NCBI RefSeq assembly: GCF_900110105.1
Contig: NZ_FOCL01000001.1
Coordinates: 496,001-560,000 of the forward strand
DNA: 64,000 nucleotides
Reading direction: 5' to 3'
From: Mucilaginibacter gossypiicola
GTDB lineage: Bacteria; Bacteroidota; Bacteroidia; Sphingobacteriales; Sphingobacteriaceae
This document shows positions 25,270-35,635 of the stretch, piece after piece. Position 1 is the first letter of the stretch; the number at the start of each line of letters is the position of its first letter. Both the position numbers and the translations under genes were made by a program. A model generated the notes under the pieces. It ran no database searches. It was given only the letters and a program-made list of their open reading frames with translations, and had not been told where the DNA came from.

Positions 25270-26022
25270 ATGAACTTTCCTAAAAGAAAACAAAAAATAA
25301 TTGAGCAACTTAATCTGAACGGAGAGGTAGATATAAAGCAATTAGCCGCCGAAATGAATACTTCGGAAATAACCATTAGGCGCGATCTGAACCAGTTAGC
25401 TGTCGATGGGGTACTTTATCGTACACACGGAGGGGCAACAAAAGTTAACCCTCACGAAAAGCCGCACAGCTTCGCGAATAAAAGCGCCCAAAATGCGGTT
25501 GTTAAAGATGCCATCTGCCGCAGGGCAGCATCACAGATCAATGATGGCGACATTATTTTTATGGACTGCGGAAGCACCGTTTTCAGGCTTTGCCAGTTTA
25601 TTAAAAACAAGAAGATAAAGGTTATAACAAATTCATTACCTGTAATATATGAACTTCAGGATAGCGTTGCAAGTGTGAATATTATAGGAGGGGAGCTTGA
25701 CAAAGAGCGCCAGGCCGTACATGGTACCATAGCCATTGAGCACATCCAAAAATACCGTGCAACCAAAGCTTTTTTAGGTATTGATGGCATTTCGCAAACA
25801 GGCTTGTTTGCCAATAGCGAACAGGAGGCATCCATAACAACTGCATTTGCCGCAAATAGCGCTTACACCTATATCCTTTGCGATGCAGGTAAAATTGGAA
25901 AAGAGACCTACCTTAATTTCGCAGGCTTAAACATCATCAATGCAATCATTACCGATGCTGATAACAGCAAGGCAAAAATCTTTGAAGAAAGCGGGATTGC
26001 TGTTTTAAAAGCGGATGTCTAA
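25270..26022 (+). CDS. DeoR/GlpR-type transcription regulator
   Basis: A 250-residue repressor-type protein. The N-terminal winged helix is classic DeoR: EVDIKQLAAEMNTSEITIRR (residues 19-38), then a wing ending THGGATKV. The C-terminal sugar-phosphate sensor domain contains MDCGSTVFRLCQFI, KVITNSLPV, GGELDKERQAVHG and FLGIDGIS. The ATG at 25270 is preferred to one at 25237 because MNFPKRKQKI matches the usual start of the family. DeoR members respond to phosphorylated sugars; the effector is unknown here. The spacer to nudK has tandem ATGATTATTA copies (about 25227-25246). The stop overlaps rsmD's end by 4 bases. Confidence 0.88.
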   Translation: MNFPKRKQKIIEQLNLNGEVDIKQLAAEMNTSEITIRRDLNQLAVDGVLYRTHGGATKVNPHEKPHSFANKSAQNAVVKDAICRRAASQINDGDIIFMDCGSTVFRLCQFIKNKKIKVITNSLPVIYELQDSVASVNIIGGELDKERQAVHGTIAIEHIQKYRATKAFLGIDGISQTGLFANSEQEASITTAFAANSAYTYILCDAGKIGKETYLNFAGLNIINAIITDADNSKAKIFEESGIAVLKADV

Positions 26023-26555
26023 ACCGGTCTGAAAAATGAAAAAGATGAATGCCCGTATTTTCTTTGCTCCACGAAAGCAGAATGGTTGCTAAGATTTTGA
26101 AGCGATTGATGCTCAACTATTAACAAGCCATCGGGTTTAAGCAGGTTCTTTTCAAAAATAACTTTTGGCAAATCAGGAATCCGGTTAAGGTCATACGGCG
26201 GGTCAGCAAATATCAGATCGTATTGTTCAGTTTCAACATTCAGATATTTGAATACATCTTCGCGGTAGGTTTTTATTTGTGTAAGCTTATGCTGACGGGA
26301 GGTGTCTTTAAGATAGTTAACACAATGAATACTCCTGTCAACAGATACGACCTCTGATGCCCCTCGCGATGCAAACTCAAGCGAAATATTGCCCGTACCG
26401 CTAAACAAATCGAGTACCTTAATGCCTTCAAATTCAATTTGATTTAGCAGAATATTAAATAAAGCCTCCTTAGCCAGATCTGTTGTAGGGCGAACGGGAA
26501 GATTTTTAGGTGGATTAAGCCTTAAGCCTTTTAAACTGCCTCCTATAATGCGCAT
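26019..26555 (-). CDS. rsmD: 16S rRNA (guanine966-N2)-methyltransferase
   Basis: A 178-residue SAM-dependent methyltransferase that modifies G966 of 16S rRNA. The SAM loop is VLDLFSGTGNISLEFASRGA, the catalytic motif IV is FADPPYDL, and the N terminus MRIIGGSLKGLRL with VRPTTDLAKEALFNIL is family-typical. It overlaps the start of the upstream DUF3822 gene by 13 bases on the same strand, so the pair is co-translated. It overlaps the convergent DeoR gene by 4 bases. Confidence 0.95.
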   Translation of the reverse strand: MRIIGGSLKGLRLNPPKNLPVRPTTDLAKEALFNILLNQIEFEGIKVLDLFSGTGNISLEFASRGASEVVSVDRSIHCVNYLKDTSRQHKLTQIKTYREDVFKYLNVETEQYDLIFADPPYDLNRIPDLPKVIFEKNLLKPDGLLIVEHQSLQNLSNHSAFVEQRKYGHSSFSFFRPV

Positions 26556-27343
26556 AATGAAAGTGCCGCTATTGATAATACCCTGTGTGCAACAACCTCT
26601 GCCGGTAATTGTAATACCTGTAAATTGTTAACTTCTGCCTTGCCAAAAAAATCTGCCAGCCGGTTTAATATTTTATCGTCGGCCTCAAGGTCTCCACTCA
26701 GGTATAAGCCAGTGTTTTTAGGTTCAAGATTAAGCTCCTTAGTAACCAATACGGTAAAGTAAACAAGCTCATCGATTTCCTTAAACTCAAATGAATTATA
26801 AAAACGGAGTTTATTACCTGCGAAATAGCTTATTTCTACCTTGTCTTTTTCAATATTGAGATAAAGGTCATTGTTGCCGGGATTGTTTTGAGCAATGGCC
26901 GTTAACCAGCCTTTTGATGTAAAAACAGTATTACGAATTCCAAATTCTTCGGCTGCATTTACAATAACCTCGCTGGTTTTGTATACAATAACATTTTCCT
27001 GATCTAATAGCTGCGCTAAAACCTTACTATCTGGCTTTACATCAAGGAAACGGGCAAGGTTAGGCAGGCGCTCACCGCTAAATATTTCGGCAGGAACAAG
27101 CGTAAAACTGTGCGCCGGTAAGCCGATAATTATCTGCCTGTATTTAGCAGATAAAAGATCAAGCAATTCCTGTGGATCACTTAACTCATCAAAAGGATAG
27201 TTTTCGGCCCAGGCAATCAGGGTGCCATTATTACTAATGGCATACGAAAACGATTTGTCTTCAACCTGTATTAATAAAATATAATCTTCAGTTTTATCCA
27301 AACTAAAGCTATCATCATGGTAAGTGTAATTGTGTTCGTTCAT
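26543..27343 (-). CDS. DUF3822 family protein
   Basis: A 266-residue soluble protein. It opens HDDSFSLDKTEDYILLIQV, contains AENYPFDELSDPQELLDLL, and has alternating strands and helices suggestive of an actin/ASKHA-like fold (EISYFAGNKLRFYNSFEF; TGLYLSGDLEADDKIL). DUF3822 proteins are restricted to Bacteroidota and usually sit directly upstream of rsmD, as here with a 13-base overlap. The function is unknown; a link to ribosome maturation is suggested only by this pairing. Confidence 0.82.
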   Translation of the reverse strand: MNEHNYTYHDDSFSLDKTEDYILLIQVEDKSFSYAISNNGTLIAWAENYPFDELSDPQELLDLLSAKYRQIIIGLPAHSFTLVPAEIFSGERLPNLARFLDVKPDSKVLAQLLDQENVIVYKTSEVIVNAAEEFGIRNTVFTSKGWLTAIAQNNPGNNDLYLNIEKDKVEISYFAGNKLRFYNSFEFKEIDELVYFTVLVTKELNLEPKNTGLYLSGDLEADDKILNRLADFFGKAEVNNLQVLQLPAEVVAHRVLSIAALSLCAL

Positions 27344-27411
27344 ACCGGTTTTAGCAAAAGTAATATTTTTTAGCAGATACAGTAATTACCGCAGTCCAAA
27401 TTGATATGCCG

Positions 27412-27885
27412 TTATAAGATGCGGGTTAATACCATCAGGAAGATAAATATCAAAATTGGTAATCCCACCGGTTTGGGATAGTAATCGTTATCGGGAAAAT
27501 ACCTCTTGAAAAAAAACTGACTGAGGATTAATGCACCAATCAGCCCAAAACCTATGTTAAGGCCTGCTACTGAAAGCATTGCTGTAACTTGTGCGGGTGT
27601 TGGCTGGCCGCCTTTCGCGGTTACGTTCATGGCATCAATAACCTGTTGCAGGTTAACGCCCGAATGCATGATAACAAAGTAGGAGAGATAGGAAAAAAAT
27701 AAGACAAAAGCCAGTACCGCCGGAACGGCTTTTTTATAACCGGCATTGTATAAATTAATAACCAGCAGTACCCCGCCAAAAATCAGGTTAAAAAACGAAA
27801 ACCAAAATATTGCCCTTTTGGAGTAAATATCTACATAATCGTCTTCGCTGTATTTTTCTTCCTCTTTGTTTTCGTCAAATTCCAT
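27412..27885 (-). CDS. Membrane protein, four spans, unknown function
   Basis: A 157-residue protein. The acidic N-terminal tail (MEFDENKEEEKYSEDDYVD) is followed by about four membrane spans: around 26-45 (AIFWFSFFNLIFGGVLLVI), 54-73, 105-125 and 142-157. The last span runs to the C terminus. The loop between spans 2 and 3 is about 30 residues. I do not recognise a family with certainty. It is divergent from the RecD-like helicase, whose likely start lies 57 bases away. Confidence 0.65.
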   Translation of the reverse strand: MEFDENKEEEKYSEDDYVDIYSKRAIFWFSFFNLIFGGVLLVINLYNAGYKKAVPAVLAFVLFFSYLSYFVIMHSGVNLQQVIDAMNVTAKGGQPTPAQVTAMLSVAGLNIGFGLIGALILSQFFFKRYFPDNDYYPKPVGLPILIFIFLMVLTRIL

Positions 27886-27941
27886 GGCTCAAATGTAAAA
27901 CTAATCTTACTGAATTAAATACTTATCATCATTTTTGCAGG

Positions 27942-29363
27942 GTGTCAAATCCCGATCATATCCGCCAGGCATTTCCGCATGAGCCAACAGGCCAGCAAAC
28001 GGAGCTTTTTAGCAAACTACACACTTTTTTAAAAAGCGCAGAGGGCGACGAATGCTTTATCCTGAAGGGCTATGCAGGCACCGGGAAAACAACCATAGTG
28101 GGCGCGTTGGTAAAAGCGCTAAGGCACTACAATTACAAAGCCGTACTGCTGGCCCCTACAGGTCGTGCAGCTAAAGTGATTACCAATTACTCCGGACGAA
28201 AAGCTTTTACAATCCATAAGCGCATCTACCGTAAAAAATCGGCCTTAACCATTGATGACGGTTTTGCCTTGGCCGATAACCTGGCCAGTGATACCCTTTT
28301 TATTGTGGATGAGGCTTCGATGATATCGGATGATGCAATGGGCAACAATCACGTTTCCTTATTATTTGATCTGCTTAGATACGTTTATAACGATAAAAAC
28401 TGCAAACTGATATTGGTAGGTGATACCGCACAGTTGCCACCCGTAGGAGCCGAGGACAGCCCCGCGCTTGACGCGCAGCTTATGGGCGATAAATTTGGCC
28501 TGTCGATATTCAGTTATGAGCTTACCGAGGTTTTGCGACAGCAAAAGAACTCGGGTATTTTATATAACGCCACCAATATTCGTGATCTGATACGCGAAGA
28601 GCTCATTGAGATACCTAAAATTGTAACCAAAGGGTTTAAGGACGTTTACAGAATGACCGGCGAACGATTACCTGAAGGGTTGGAATATGCTTACCGTAAG
28701 TACGGCTATGATCGTACACTTATCATTTGCCGCTCAAACAAAAACGCCAACCTGTATAATGGGCAAATCCGCAACCGGATCCTGTACCGGGAGGAAGAGC
28801 TTACCGGCGGCGACCAGATCATGATAGTGAAAAACAATTATTTCTGGCTACAGGATAAGGACGAGAACAGTACTGCATTTATTGCCAATGGAGATATTGC
28901 CCGTATAGTAAAAGTGCGCCGCACCGAGGAAATGTATGGCTTTCGTTTTGCCGATGTGCAGTTGGAATTTATAGATTATGCCGAAGATCCAACGCTTGAT
29001 TGCAAGGTGCTGCTTGATACGCTTTATGCCGATTCGCCGGCATTGAACCAGGAAGATCAGAAACGGTTTTACCAGGAAGTAATGAAAGACTATGAGCATT
29101 TACCCAGTAAAAGGGCCATGCACAACGAGCTGAAACTTAATCCATACTATAATGCTTTGCAAATAAAATTTGCTTACGCCATTACCTGTCACAAAGCGCA
29201 GGGTGGCCAGTGGGATGCCGTTTTTGTTGATCAGGGTTATGTAACCGACGAAATGATCAATATGGATTTTCTGCGATGGTTTTATACCGCGCTCACCCGG
29301 GCCACTACCGAACTATTCCTTGTTAATTTTGATAACAGGTTTTATAAATTAAATGAGGAGTAA
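27942..29363 (+). CDS. RecD-like ATP-dependent DNA helicase
   Basis: A 473-residue SF1B helicase. Walker A is GYAGTGKTT (43-51), Walker B is LFIVDEASMIS, a GDTAQLPPVGAE motif follows (motif III), and the UvrD-like C-terminal part has KFAYAITCHKAQGGQWDAVF with motif VI WFYTALTRAT. Proteins of this form are stand-alone relatives of RecD/Dda and are expected to unwind 5'-3'. The frame is open back to 27810, but that part overlaps the divergent membrane protein gene. A GTG at 27942, giving MSNPDHIRQAFPHEPTG, yields the normal N terminus. The start is therefore probable, not proven. Confidence 0.88.
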   Translation: MSNPDHIRQAFPHEPTGQQTELFSKLHTFLKSAEGDECFILKGYAGTGKTTIVGALVKALRHYNYKAVLLAPTGRAAKVITNYSGRKAFTIHKRIYRKKSALTIDDGFALADNLASDTLFIVDEASMISDDAMGNNHVSLLFDLLRYVYNDKNCKLILVGDTAQLPPVGAEDSPALDAQLMGDKFGLSIFSYELTEVLRQQKNSGILYNATNIRDLIREELIEIPKIVTKGFKDVYRMTGERLPEGLEYAYRKYGYDRTLIICRSNKNANLYNGQIRNRILYREEELTGGDQIMIVKNNYFWLQDKDENSTAFIANGDIARIVKVRRTEEMYGFRFADVQLEFIDYAEDPTLDCKVLLDTLYADSPALNQEDQKRFYQEVMKDYEHLPSKRAMHNELKLNPYYNALQIKFAYAITCHKAQGGQWDAVFVDQGYVTDEMINMDFLRWFYTALTRATTELFLVNFDNRFYKLNEE

Positions 29364-29375
29364 TGAAACATCTTC

Positions 29376-30716
29376 TTAAAATGGGCTGACGGCAGGAAGC
29401 ATAATTCTGAATGTTGAACCCTGTCCTTCGGTGCTTGTTACCGTAATACTGCCTTTATGCTTTTCAACGATTTGGCGCACTATACTTAAACCAAGTCCTG
29501 TTGATTTTTCACCGCGCAAACCTGTTCGCCCTGCTTTTGAAAATTGATTGAAGATCTCCGGTAACATAGCAGCCGGTATGCCCACACCATAATCCTGAAC
29601 TTCGATGGTTACCACGTTATTTTGTTGAGACAATCGAATATCTACCCGGTCCCTGTCTTTTGAAAACTTTACTGCATTACTGATCAGGTTATCAATAACC
29701 CGGTGAAATTTTTCATGGTTGATAAGCGCATTAACAGCACCTGCCGTATTGATGAACAGCACATCAACCTTGTTGCCTTGCTGCAATTTCCATTCGTTTA
29801 CAATGCCGTTAAGCCATTGGTTAAGGTCGGTATTGCGGGTTTCAAAAACTGCTATGTTTTCATTTTGAGCTGCCTCCAGCAAATCATCAATGATACTTCG
29901 TGCTTTTACGCATGAAGCTTTCATCATATTGATATTATCCTGCATATCTTCATCAACTTCATCAAGTTCCATCATCATGGCAATTGACTCTACTGCTGCT
30001 ATTGGATTTCGGAGATCATGCGCTACCATGCCTAATACCTGGTTTTTAAATTCGCTTGCTTTTTCAATTTCCGAGTTTTTTTCGCGGGTCTCGATAACCT
30101 GTAAATAGTAGTTGGCTTTATAAGTAAAAAAGTATCTGGAAGTAAAATAAAATCCCGAAATCAAAATGGCCGATATCAGCTGGTTGTACAGCATGTCGGT
30201 AGCGGGTGTTTGGCTGTAAAATAACAGCGAAGTAAAAAATACTTCAACTGCTACAAGCAGCAATACAGTTTCATAGTATTCAAATACAAATATTACACTA
30301 ATGAGGCTCAGTGCAACAAGATACAAAGTGAGTGCATTGCTTGGATCGGACGTGGCAATAAAACTCGAATACATACCACAAACAATAATATACAGGGCAA
30401 ACAAAAACACAAGCAGTGACATGCCTGTTGTTGCTTTTTTACGTCCTTTAAATCCAACTATAAAAAGATTGCTGGCTATCAGGAAAACCGGGGTTACGAT
30501 AATGAAAACCCAGTTACTGAAATTAAATTCAGGGAAATTTTGCGCTTTAGTTAAACTAACCGGGAATACAAGGTAAAGGATGCGGATAATTACATTAAGC
30601 AGCAAAAATATCATACTGGCACCCCTGATAGCCACCAGATTTTGGTAAGTATAATGATCACGGTATTGCGACCGGTATTTGATTGGAAGACTATTAAAAA
30701 AGAAATGGGTGTTCAA
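29376..30716 (-). CDS. Membrane sensor histidine kinase (orphan)
   Basis: A 446-residue kinase. There are six predicted spans at about 33-51, 67-88, 98-118, 127-147, 149-168 and 178-197, with short loops, so the sensor lies within the membrane. A linker helix leads to the HisKA H-box (GMVAHDLRNPIA, phospho-acceptor His233). The HATPase region has the N-box (DNLISNAVKFS), G1 (DYGVGIP) and G2 (GEKSTGLGLSIV). No response regulator is adjacent, so the partner is elsewhere. It is convergent with the helicase gene, 12 bases between stops. Confidence 0.93.
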   Translation of the reverse strand: MNTHFFFNSLPIKYRSQYRDHYTYQNLVAIRGASMIFLLLNVIIRILYLVFPVSLTKAQNFPEFNFSNWVFIIVTPVFLIASNLFIVGFKGRKKATTGMSLLVFLFALYIIVCGMYSSFIATSDPSNALTLYLVALSLISVIFVFEYYETVLLLVAVEVFFTSLLFYSQTPATDMLYNQLISAILISGFYFTSRYFFTYKANYYLQVIETREKNSEIEKASEFKNQVLGMVAHDLRNPIAAVESIAMMMELDEVDEDMQDNINMMKASCVKARSIIDDLLEAAQNENIAVFETRNTDLNQWLNGIVNEWKLQQGNKVDVLFINTAGAVNALINHEKFHRVIDNLISNAVKFSKDRDRVDIRLSQQNNVVTIEVQDYGVGIPAAMLPEIFNQFSKAGRTGLRGEKSTGLGLSIVRQIVEKHKGSITVTSTEGQGSTFRIMLPAVSPF

Positions 30717-30901
30717 TTATATTTTATGGATTAAACAAAATTATGAAAATATTTAAAAACAACGTAACGGAAATGTGACAAAGCACAATTAACCCTTTTT
30801 ACAAATATTAGGTCAGATAACATATAAGCCTATTTTGATGAACCTTGATTGTTTTTAAAGAAAGGAAAAATATAATTTACACATCATAAAACCAAAATCA
30901 C

Positions 30902-31339
30902 ATGTTAATGAAATCTCTTAAATTTATCGCAATTCTTATTACTGTATTAACAACTTTTTCCTGTAGAACTGTAGAAAGGGCTAATCAGAAGGAAATTAAA
31001 CCGTTTGTAGGCATTTGGAAGGATACAACCAATCCGGGATCTCAAGTTGTATTCAGGTCGGATGGCAGCTTTTATAACATTGCAAAAGAAAATAATGTAC
31101 AGATTGTTACACACAGCGGTACTTATAAAGTCTTATCCGACAGTATTTATTTATTGACGATTACAGATGCGAGGCCCAACGCCACATATGATCTCAAAGG
31201 AAGGCAGTATGCCAATTATTACACGTTAAGCAGCAATAGAAAAACGATGAAGACAAGTGGCGTGGTTGACGGAAGAAATGGCGGAAAAGCACTTGCCTGG
31301 ACCTGCAATTTAGTTAAAGTTGAAAAATTGGATAATTAA
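30902..31339 (+). CDS. Lipocalin-like lipoprotein (DUF4488-like)
   Basis: A 145-residue protein with an SpII signal: basic MLMKSLK, hydrophobic core, then FSC at residues 19-21, so it is lipid-anchored. The mature part is a small beta barrel: KPFVGIWKDTTNPGSQVVFR, THSGTYKVLSDSIYLLTI, then CNLVKVEKL at the end. G-x-W near the start is the lipocalin/DUF4488 hallmark. Start at 30902; an ATG two codons later is equally possible. It is a single gene with no operon partner. Confidence 0.65.
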   Translation: MLMKSLKFIAILITVLTTFSCRTVERANQKEIKPFVGIWKDTTNPGSQVVFRSDGSFYNIAKENNVQIVTHSGTYKVLSDSIYLLTITDARPNATYDLKGRQYANYYTLSSNRKTMKTSGVVDGRNGGKALAWTCNLVKVEKLDN

Positions 31340-31440
31340 ACCCGCGCCTGGCTGACTAAACCCTCGCACATTATAAGTCCCCATTTTATAGACAACAGGC
31401 ATTGCACCATCACAATCAGCTTTATCCGTTACACAATATT

Positions 31441-31476
31441 TCACTAACAGACAAGCCCACGCCTGTCTGTTAGTGA
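31441..31476. repeat. Perfect 13-bp inverted repeat
   Basis: TCACTAACAGACA, a 10-base loop, and TGTCTGTTAGTGA. No T-run follows, so it is not a standard terminator. Possible roles are protein binding, a repeat element, or a 3' structure for the lipoprotein transcript. Confidence 0.55.
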
Positions 31477-31486
31477 GGTGTTTGTT

Positions 31487-31503
31487 AAGCTCATCTGAGC
31501 TTT
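31487..31503 (+). terminator. Short hairpin with brief T-run
   Basis: AAGCTCA, TC, TGAGCTT then T. The tight loop makes it a weak candidate terminator downstream of the lipoprotein gene. Confidence 0.35.
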
Positions 31504-31701
31504 AGCGTCCTTAAACATCTCTACCTGACGCATACTTTTATTATTGTTTTAACGTATTAAACGACAAATTGCTTCGTACTATTGTTAATATTAACGCCTA
31601 AATTGCTAATAATCATGGCAAAGTGTCATTTTGATTTAATTTTAAATGACAATTTTTCACTATGGGTATTATGGCCGATAATTTGATTAACACTGAGTAC
31701 T

Positions 31702-34320
31702 ATGAATTTTAACAACTTTACCATAAAAGCTCAGGAAGCCGTGCAGAAGGCTTCCGAAATTGCTGTTGGTAACCAACAGCAGGCAATTGAGACCGCACAT
31801 CTGCTTAAAGGCTTGTTGCTGGTTGATGAAAACGTAATTAGCTACTTATTAAAGAAACTAAACGTTAACCTGAAAAGGTTAAATGATACTTTAGATGCAC
31901 AGATTGCATCGTTCCCTAAAGTAAGCGGAAGCAATGTATATCTTTCGTCTGAAGCAAATTCGGCTTTGCAAAAAGCTTCGGGATATTTAAAAGAATTTAA
32001 AGATGAATTTGTATCGGTTGAGCATGTGCTGTTAGGCATTTTAGCAGCCGGAGGCGCGGTGAGCACTATGCTTAAGGATTCGGGTGTTAATGAAAAAGAC
32101 CTGAAAAAGGCCATTATAGCTTTACGCGGCGACAGTAAAGTGACGGATCAAAACGCCGAAGCTACTTATAACGCCCTTAACAAATATGCTCGCAATTTGA
32201 ACGAATACGCAGGTTCGGGCAAATTAGACCCGGTTATAGGCCGCGATGATGAAATTCGCCGTGTTATCCAGATCCTTTCGCGCCGTACCAAAAACAACCC
32301 GATATTGGTTGGTGAGCCCGGTGTTGGTAAAACAGCCATTGCCGAAGGCATTGCATTCAGGATCATTAAGGGTGATGTGCCCGAAAGTTTGAAAACCAAG
32401 GTGGTATACTCGTTGGATATGGGAGCCCTGATTGCTGGTGCCAAATATAAAGGCGAGTTTGAAGAACGGTTAAAAGCCGTTGTAAAAGAGGTTACCCAAA
32501 GCGACGGAGAGATCATCCTGTTTATTGATGAGATTCATACGCTGGTAGGTGCAGGCGGGGGAGAAGGTGCTATGGATGCGGCTAATATCCTGAAACCAGC
32601 CCTGGCACGCGGTGAGCTCCGTTCAATTGGTGCAACTACACTTAACGAGTATCAGAAATACCTCGAAAAAGATAAAGCTTTGGAACGCCGTTTCCAGAAA
32701 GTAATGGTTGAAGAACCTGATGCTGCCGATGCTATATCAATTTTACGTGGACTGAAAGAGCGTTATGAAACCCACCACAAAGTGCGGATCAAAGACGAAG
32801 CGATCATCGCTTCTGTCGAAATGTCACAACGTTATATTTCCGACAGGTTTTTACCTGATAAAGCGATCGACCTGATGGACGAAGCCGCTTCAAAACTTCG
32901 TTTGGAAATGGATTCGGTGCCGGAAGTGGTTGATGAACTGGAACGCCGCATCATGCAGCTGGAAATTGAGCGTGAAGCTATTAAACGTGAAAAGGACGAC
33001 CGCAAGGTTGCCGAACTGAGCGAAGAAATAGCTAACCTTTCACAACAACGTGATTCGTTACGTGCCAAATGGAAAGGTGAAAAAGACCTTGTTGATGGCA
33101 TCAATGCTAAAGTAGAGCTGATAGAAAATTACAAGCTGGAAGCCGAACAGGCCGAACGTGCCGGGGATTATGGCAAAGTAGCCGAATTACGCTACGGCAC
33201 CATAGTTGAAGCCCAGGCCGAAGTTGAAAAGCTGAAAGCAGCCCTGCTTGAAAATCAAAGCGACAGCCGCATGCTGAAAGAGGAAGTTACCGCCGATGAT
33301 ATTGCAGGTGTAGTAAGCCGCTGGACAGGCATCCCGGTGAGCAAAATGATCCAGAGTGAGCGCGAAAAACTGCTTAACCTTGAAGATGAGCTGCACAAAC
33401 GTGTAGCCGGGCAAGAAGAAGCTATTGAAGCAATAAGTGATGCTATCCGCCGCAGCCGTGCAGGCTTGCAGGATAAGCGCAGGCCAATTGGTTCGTTCAT
33501 ATTTTTAGGTACAACCGGTGTGGGTAAAACCGAGCTGGCAAAGGCTTTGGCCGAGTATCTGTTTAACGATGAAGGCGCGCTTGTAAGGATAGATATGAGT
33601 GAATACCAGGAACGCCATGCTGTGTCAAGGCTGATAGGAGCGCCTCCGGGCTATGTTGGGTATGATGAAGGCGGGCAGTTAACGGAGGCCGTTCGCCGCA
33701 AGCCTTACAGTGTGGTTTTACTGGATGAAATTGAAAAAGCCCATCCCGATGTGTTTAACATCCTGTTGCAGGTGTTGGATGATGGCCGTTTAACTGATAA
33801 CAAAGGTCGTGTGGTGAATTTTAAAAACACTATCATCATCATGACCTCCAATATCGGCTCAAACATTATCCAGGAAAACTTCCAGAACCTGGAAGACGAA
33901 AATCGCGATGAACTGGTTGCAAAAACAAAGAACGAGCTATTTAACCTGCTAAGGGTAACCATTCGTCCGGAGTTTTTGAACAGGATTGATGAGATCATCA
34001 TGTTTACCCCGCTTAACCGCGATGAGATCCATGATATTGTGAAGCTGCAATTTAAACAGGTACAGCAAACCCTTGCAGAAATGGGTGTAACTATCGAAGC
34101 ATCCGACGAAGCTTTGGATTGGCTGGCACAATTGGGATATGATCCGCAATTTGGCGCACGTCCGTTAAAACGTGTTATCCAGAAAAAGATACTGAACGAG
34201 TTGAGTAAACAGATCCTTGCCGGTACGGTGGATAAAGACAGCGTTATCAAAATTGATATGTTCGATAACCAGTTCGTGTTCCTGAATTCAGCCAAAGAAG
34301 CTGCAGAACCGGCTAAGTAA
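31702..34320 (+). CDS. clpB: ATP-dependent disaggregase ClpB
   Basis: An 872-residue hexameric AAA+ chaperone that pulls proteins out of aggregates together with DnaK. The Clp N-terminal repeat domain spans about 1-145 ([16 protein letters not shown]). NBD1 has Walker [10 protein letters not shown] (204-212). The coiled-coil M-domain lies at about 400-520 ([19 protein letters not shown]), which tells ClpB from ClpA/ClpC. NBD2 has Walker [10 protein letters not shown] (603-611) and [18 protein letters not shown]. Full length, no damage. A strong terminator follows. Confidence 0.97.
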   Translation: MNFNNFTIKAQEAVQKASEIAVGNQQQAIETAHLLKGLLLVDENVISYLLKKLNVNLKRLNDTLDAQIASFPKVSGSNVYLSSEANSALQKASGYLKEFKDEFVSVEHVLLGILAAGGAVSTMLKDSGVNEKDLKKAIIALRGDSKVTDQNAEATYNALNKYARNLNEYAGSGKLDPVIGRDDEIRRVIQILSRRTKNNPILVGEPGVGKTAIAEGIAFRIIKGDVPESLKTKVVYSLDMGALIAGAKYKGEFEERLKAVVKEVTQSDGEIILFIDEIHTLVGAGGGEGAMDAANILKPALARGELRSIGATTLNEYQKYLEKDKALERRFQKVMVEEPDAADAISILRGLKERYETHHKVRIKDEAIIASVEMSQRYISDRFLPDKAIDLMDEAASKLRLEMDSVPEVVDELERRIMQLEIEREAIKREKDDRKVAELSEEIANLSQQRDSLRAKWKGEKDLVDGINAKVELIENYKLEAEQAERAGDYGKVAELRYGTIVEAQAEVEKLKAALLENQSDSRMLKEEVTADDIAGVVSRWTGIPVSKMIQSEREKLLNLEDELHKRVAGQEEAIEAISDAIRRSRAGLQDKRRPIGSFIFLGTTGVGKTELAKALAEYLFNDEGALVRIDMSEYQERHAVSRLIGAPPGYVGYDEGGQLTEAVRRKPYSVVLLDEIEKAHPDVFNILLQVLDDGRLTDNKGRVVNFKNTIIIMTSNIGSNIIQENFQNLEDENRDELVAKTKNELFNLLRVTIRPEFLNRIDEIIMFTPLNRDEIHDIVKLQFKQVQQTLAEMGVTIEASDEALDWLAQLGYDPQFGARPLKRVIQKKILNELSKQILAGTVDKDSVIKIDMFDNQFVFLNSAKEAAEPAK

Positions 34321-34342
34321 TCGATAACAAATATTTCAATGT

Positions 34343-34373
34343 AAAAAGGCTTCTCAATTTGAGAAGCCTTTTT
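34343..34373. terminator. Strong bidirectional terminator
   Basis: AAAAAGGCTTCTCAA and TTGAGAAGCCTTTTT form a stem of about 14 bp with a minimal loop and T-runs on both strands. It ends clpB and, from the other side, the metY-metX-hom transcript. Confidence 0.92.
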
Positions 34374-34399
34374 ATGTTAATGGCAACCGAAGAATCTAC

Positions 34400-35635
34400 T
34401 TAAAAAACTTCAGCTGCTTCTTTAGCTGCCGATGCTAAGCTGACCCCCGTAAGCTGATCGGCAAAGGCCACGAAAGCCTTACTTTCCGATATACGTAATT
34501 GATTAGCGATCAGATTTTGCAAATTGATTTTTCCTATAACAAATTTGTAATTACCTGAATAGTAACGCTCGTTAATATGCTCAAAGTTCAGCGCTTCAAC
34601 TAATTCCTCATCGTCATAACGCAGGTAAACAGTTAATTCGATATTATTGGTAAAATTAAGGTCTGTTTTTTCTTTGGCCTTTTTGTATTCGTACTGGTAG
34701 TTATAACGCAGGGCCGCAATGTCCGAAAGTACAGCTGAACCGGTAGGGTGCCCACCTGCACCTTTTCCAAAAAAGAATTGCTGATCGGCAAAGGCAGCTT
34801 GTACGGTTACGCCATTGTATTCGTACTCTACGTTATATAAAAACTCTTTATCGTTCACAAATTTAGGCAATACAAACAGGGCAACGTTACGGTCGTCAAG
34901 TTCTTTTGCTACAGGAACCAGTTTAATTTTGAGATTTTTTTCGCGGGCATACTGTAAATCGGCAGCTGCAAGGTTCTGGATACCGAGATTAAAAACCTCG
35001 TCGGGCTGTACAACTACACCATAAGCATGTGCCGCCGCAATAACCAGCTTATACTTGGCATCAAAACCACCAACGTCACTGGTTGGGTCAGTTTCAGCGA
35101 AACCAAGGTCTTGCGCTTGTTTCAATGCACTATCGTAATCAAGCCCTTCAATAAAACCTTTCGAAAGGATATAGTTTGAAGAACCATTGAAAATACCGCT
35201 TATGGAATGCAGTAACTCGTTGTCATAATACTCTTCCAGGTTACGAATAATAGGAATACTGCCACAAACCGCACCTTCATATAATAGCGATGTACCGTAT
35301 TGATGCTGGATCTCGATCAGCTCGTCCAAATGCAGGGCAATCATTTTTTTGCTGGCAGATACTACGTTCTTGCCAGATTTTAACGCTCTTGAAACAATCT
35401 CAAAAGCAGCTTCGGTATCATTGATGAGTTCAACAATGGTATTGATCTCGGGGTTGTTAAGCAGTTCTTCTTTATCGGTAGTAAATAAATGTGCCGGTAA
35501 AGAACGTTTTTTATTTGGATCCTTAATAGCAAACTTTACTATCTCGATATTTAAATGCTTTGTTTTGATGATGTCATATAAACCCTGGCCTACAACTCCA
35601 AATCCAAAGAGGCCGATATTTAACTTTTTACTCAT
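34400..35635 (-). CDS. hom: Homoserine dehydrogenase
   Basis: A 411-residue enzyme that reduces aspartate semialdehyde to homoserine with NAD(P)H. It is a stand-alone form without an aspartate kinase domain. The Rossmann motif GLFGFGVVGQG is at the N terminus. The catalytic region includes EGAVCGSIPIIRNLEE, GIFNGSSNYILSKGF and FAETDPTSDVGGFDAKYK. The last about 60 residues may be a regulatory tail but lack a clear ACT signature. Its ATG overlaps the metX stop by one base, so it is the last gene of metY-metX-hom. It lies under the metY leader if the transcript is continuous. Confidence 0.95.
   Translation of the reverse strand: MSKKLNIGLFGFGVVGQGLYDIIKTKHLNIEIVKFAIKDPNKKRSLPAHLFTTDKEELLNNPEINTIVELINDTEAAFEIVSRALKSGKNVVSASKKMIALHLDELIEIQHQYGTSLLYEGAVCGSIPIIRNLEEYYDNELLHSISGIFNGSSNYILSKGFIEGLDYDSALKQAQDLGFAETDPTSDVGGFDAKYKLVIAAAHAYGVVVQPDEVFNLGIQNLAAADLQYAREKNLKIKLVPVAKELDDRNVALFVLPKFVNDKEFLYNVEYEYNGVTVQAAFADQQFFFGKGAGGHPTGSAVLSDIAALRYNYQYEYKKAKEKTDLNFTNNIELTVYLRYDDEELVEALNFEHINERYYSGNYKFVIGKINLQNLIANQLRISESKAFVAFADQLTGVSLASAAKEAAEVF

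Larger units (their letters stand above)
31340..31701. other. 362-base spacer upstream of clpB with two hairpins
   Basis: No gene was found. It holds a perfect 13-bp hairpin at 31441-31476 and a small hairpin with a short T-run at 31487-31503 (both listed). The AT-rich stretch next to clpB must contain its promoter; a partial -7-like TAATTTG lies at 31679-31685. I saw no CIRCE-type heat-shock operator. Confidence 0.5.
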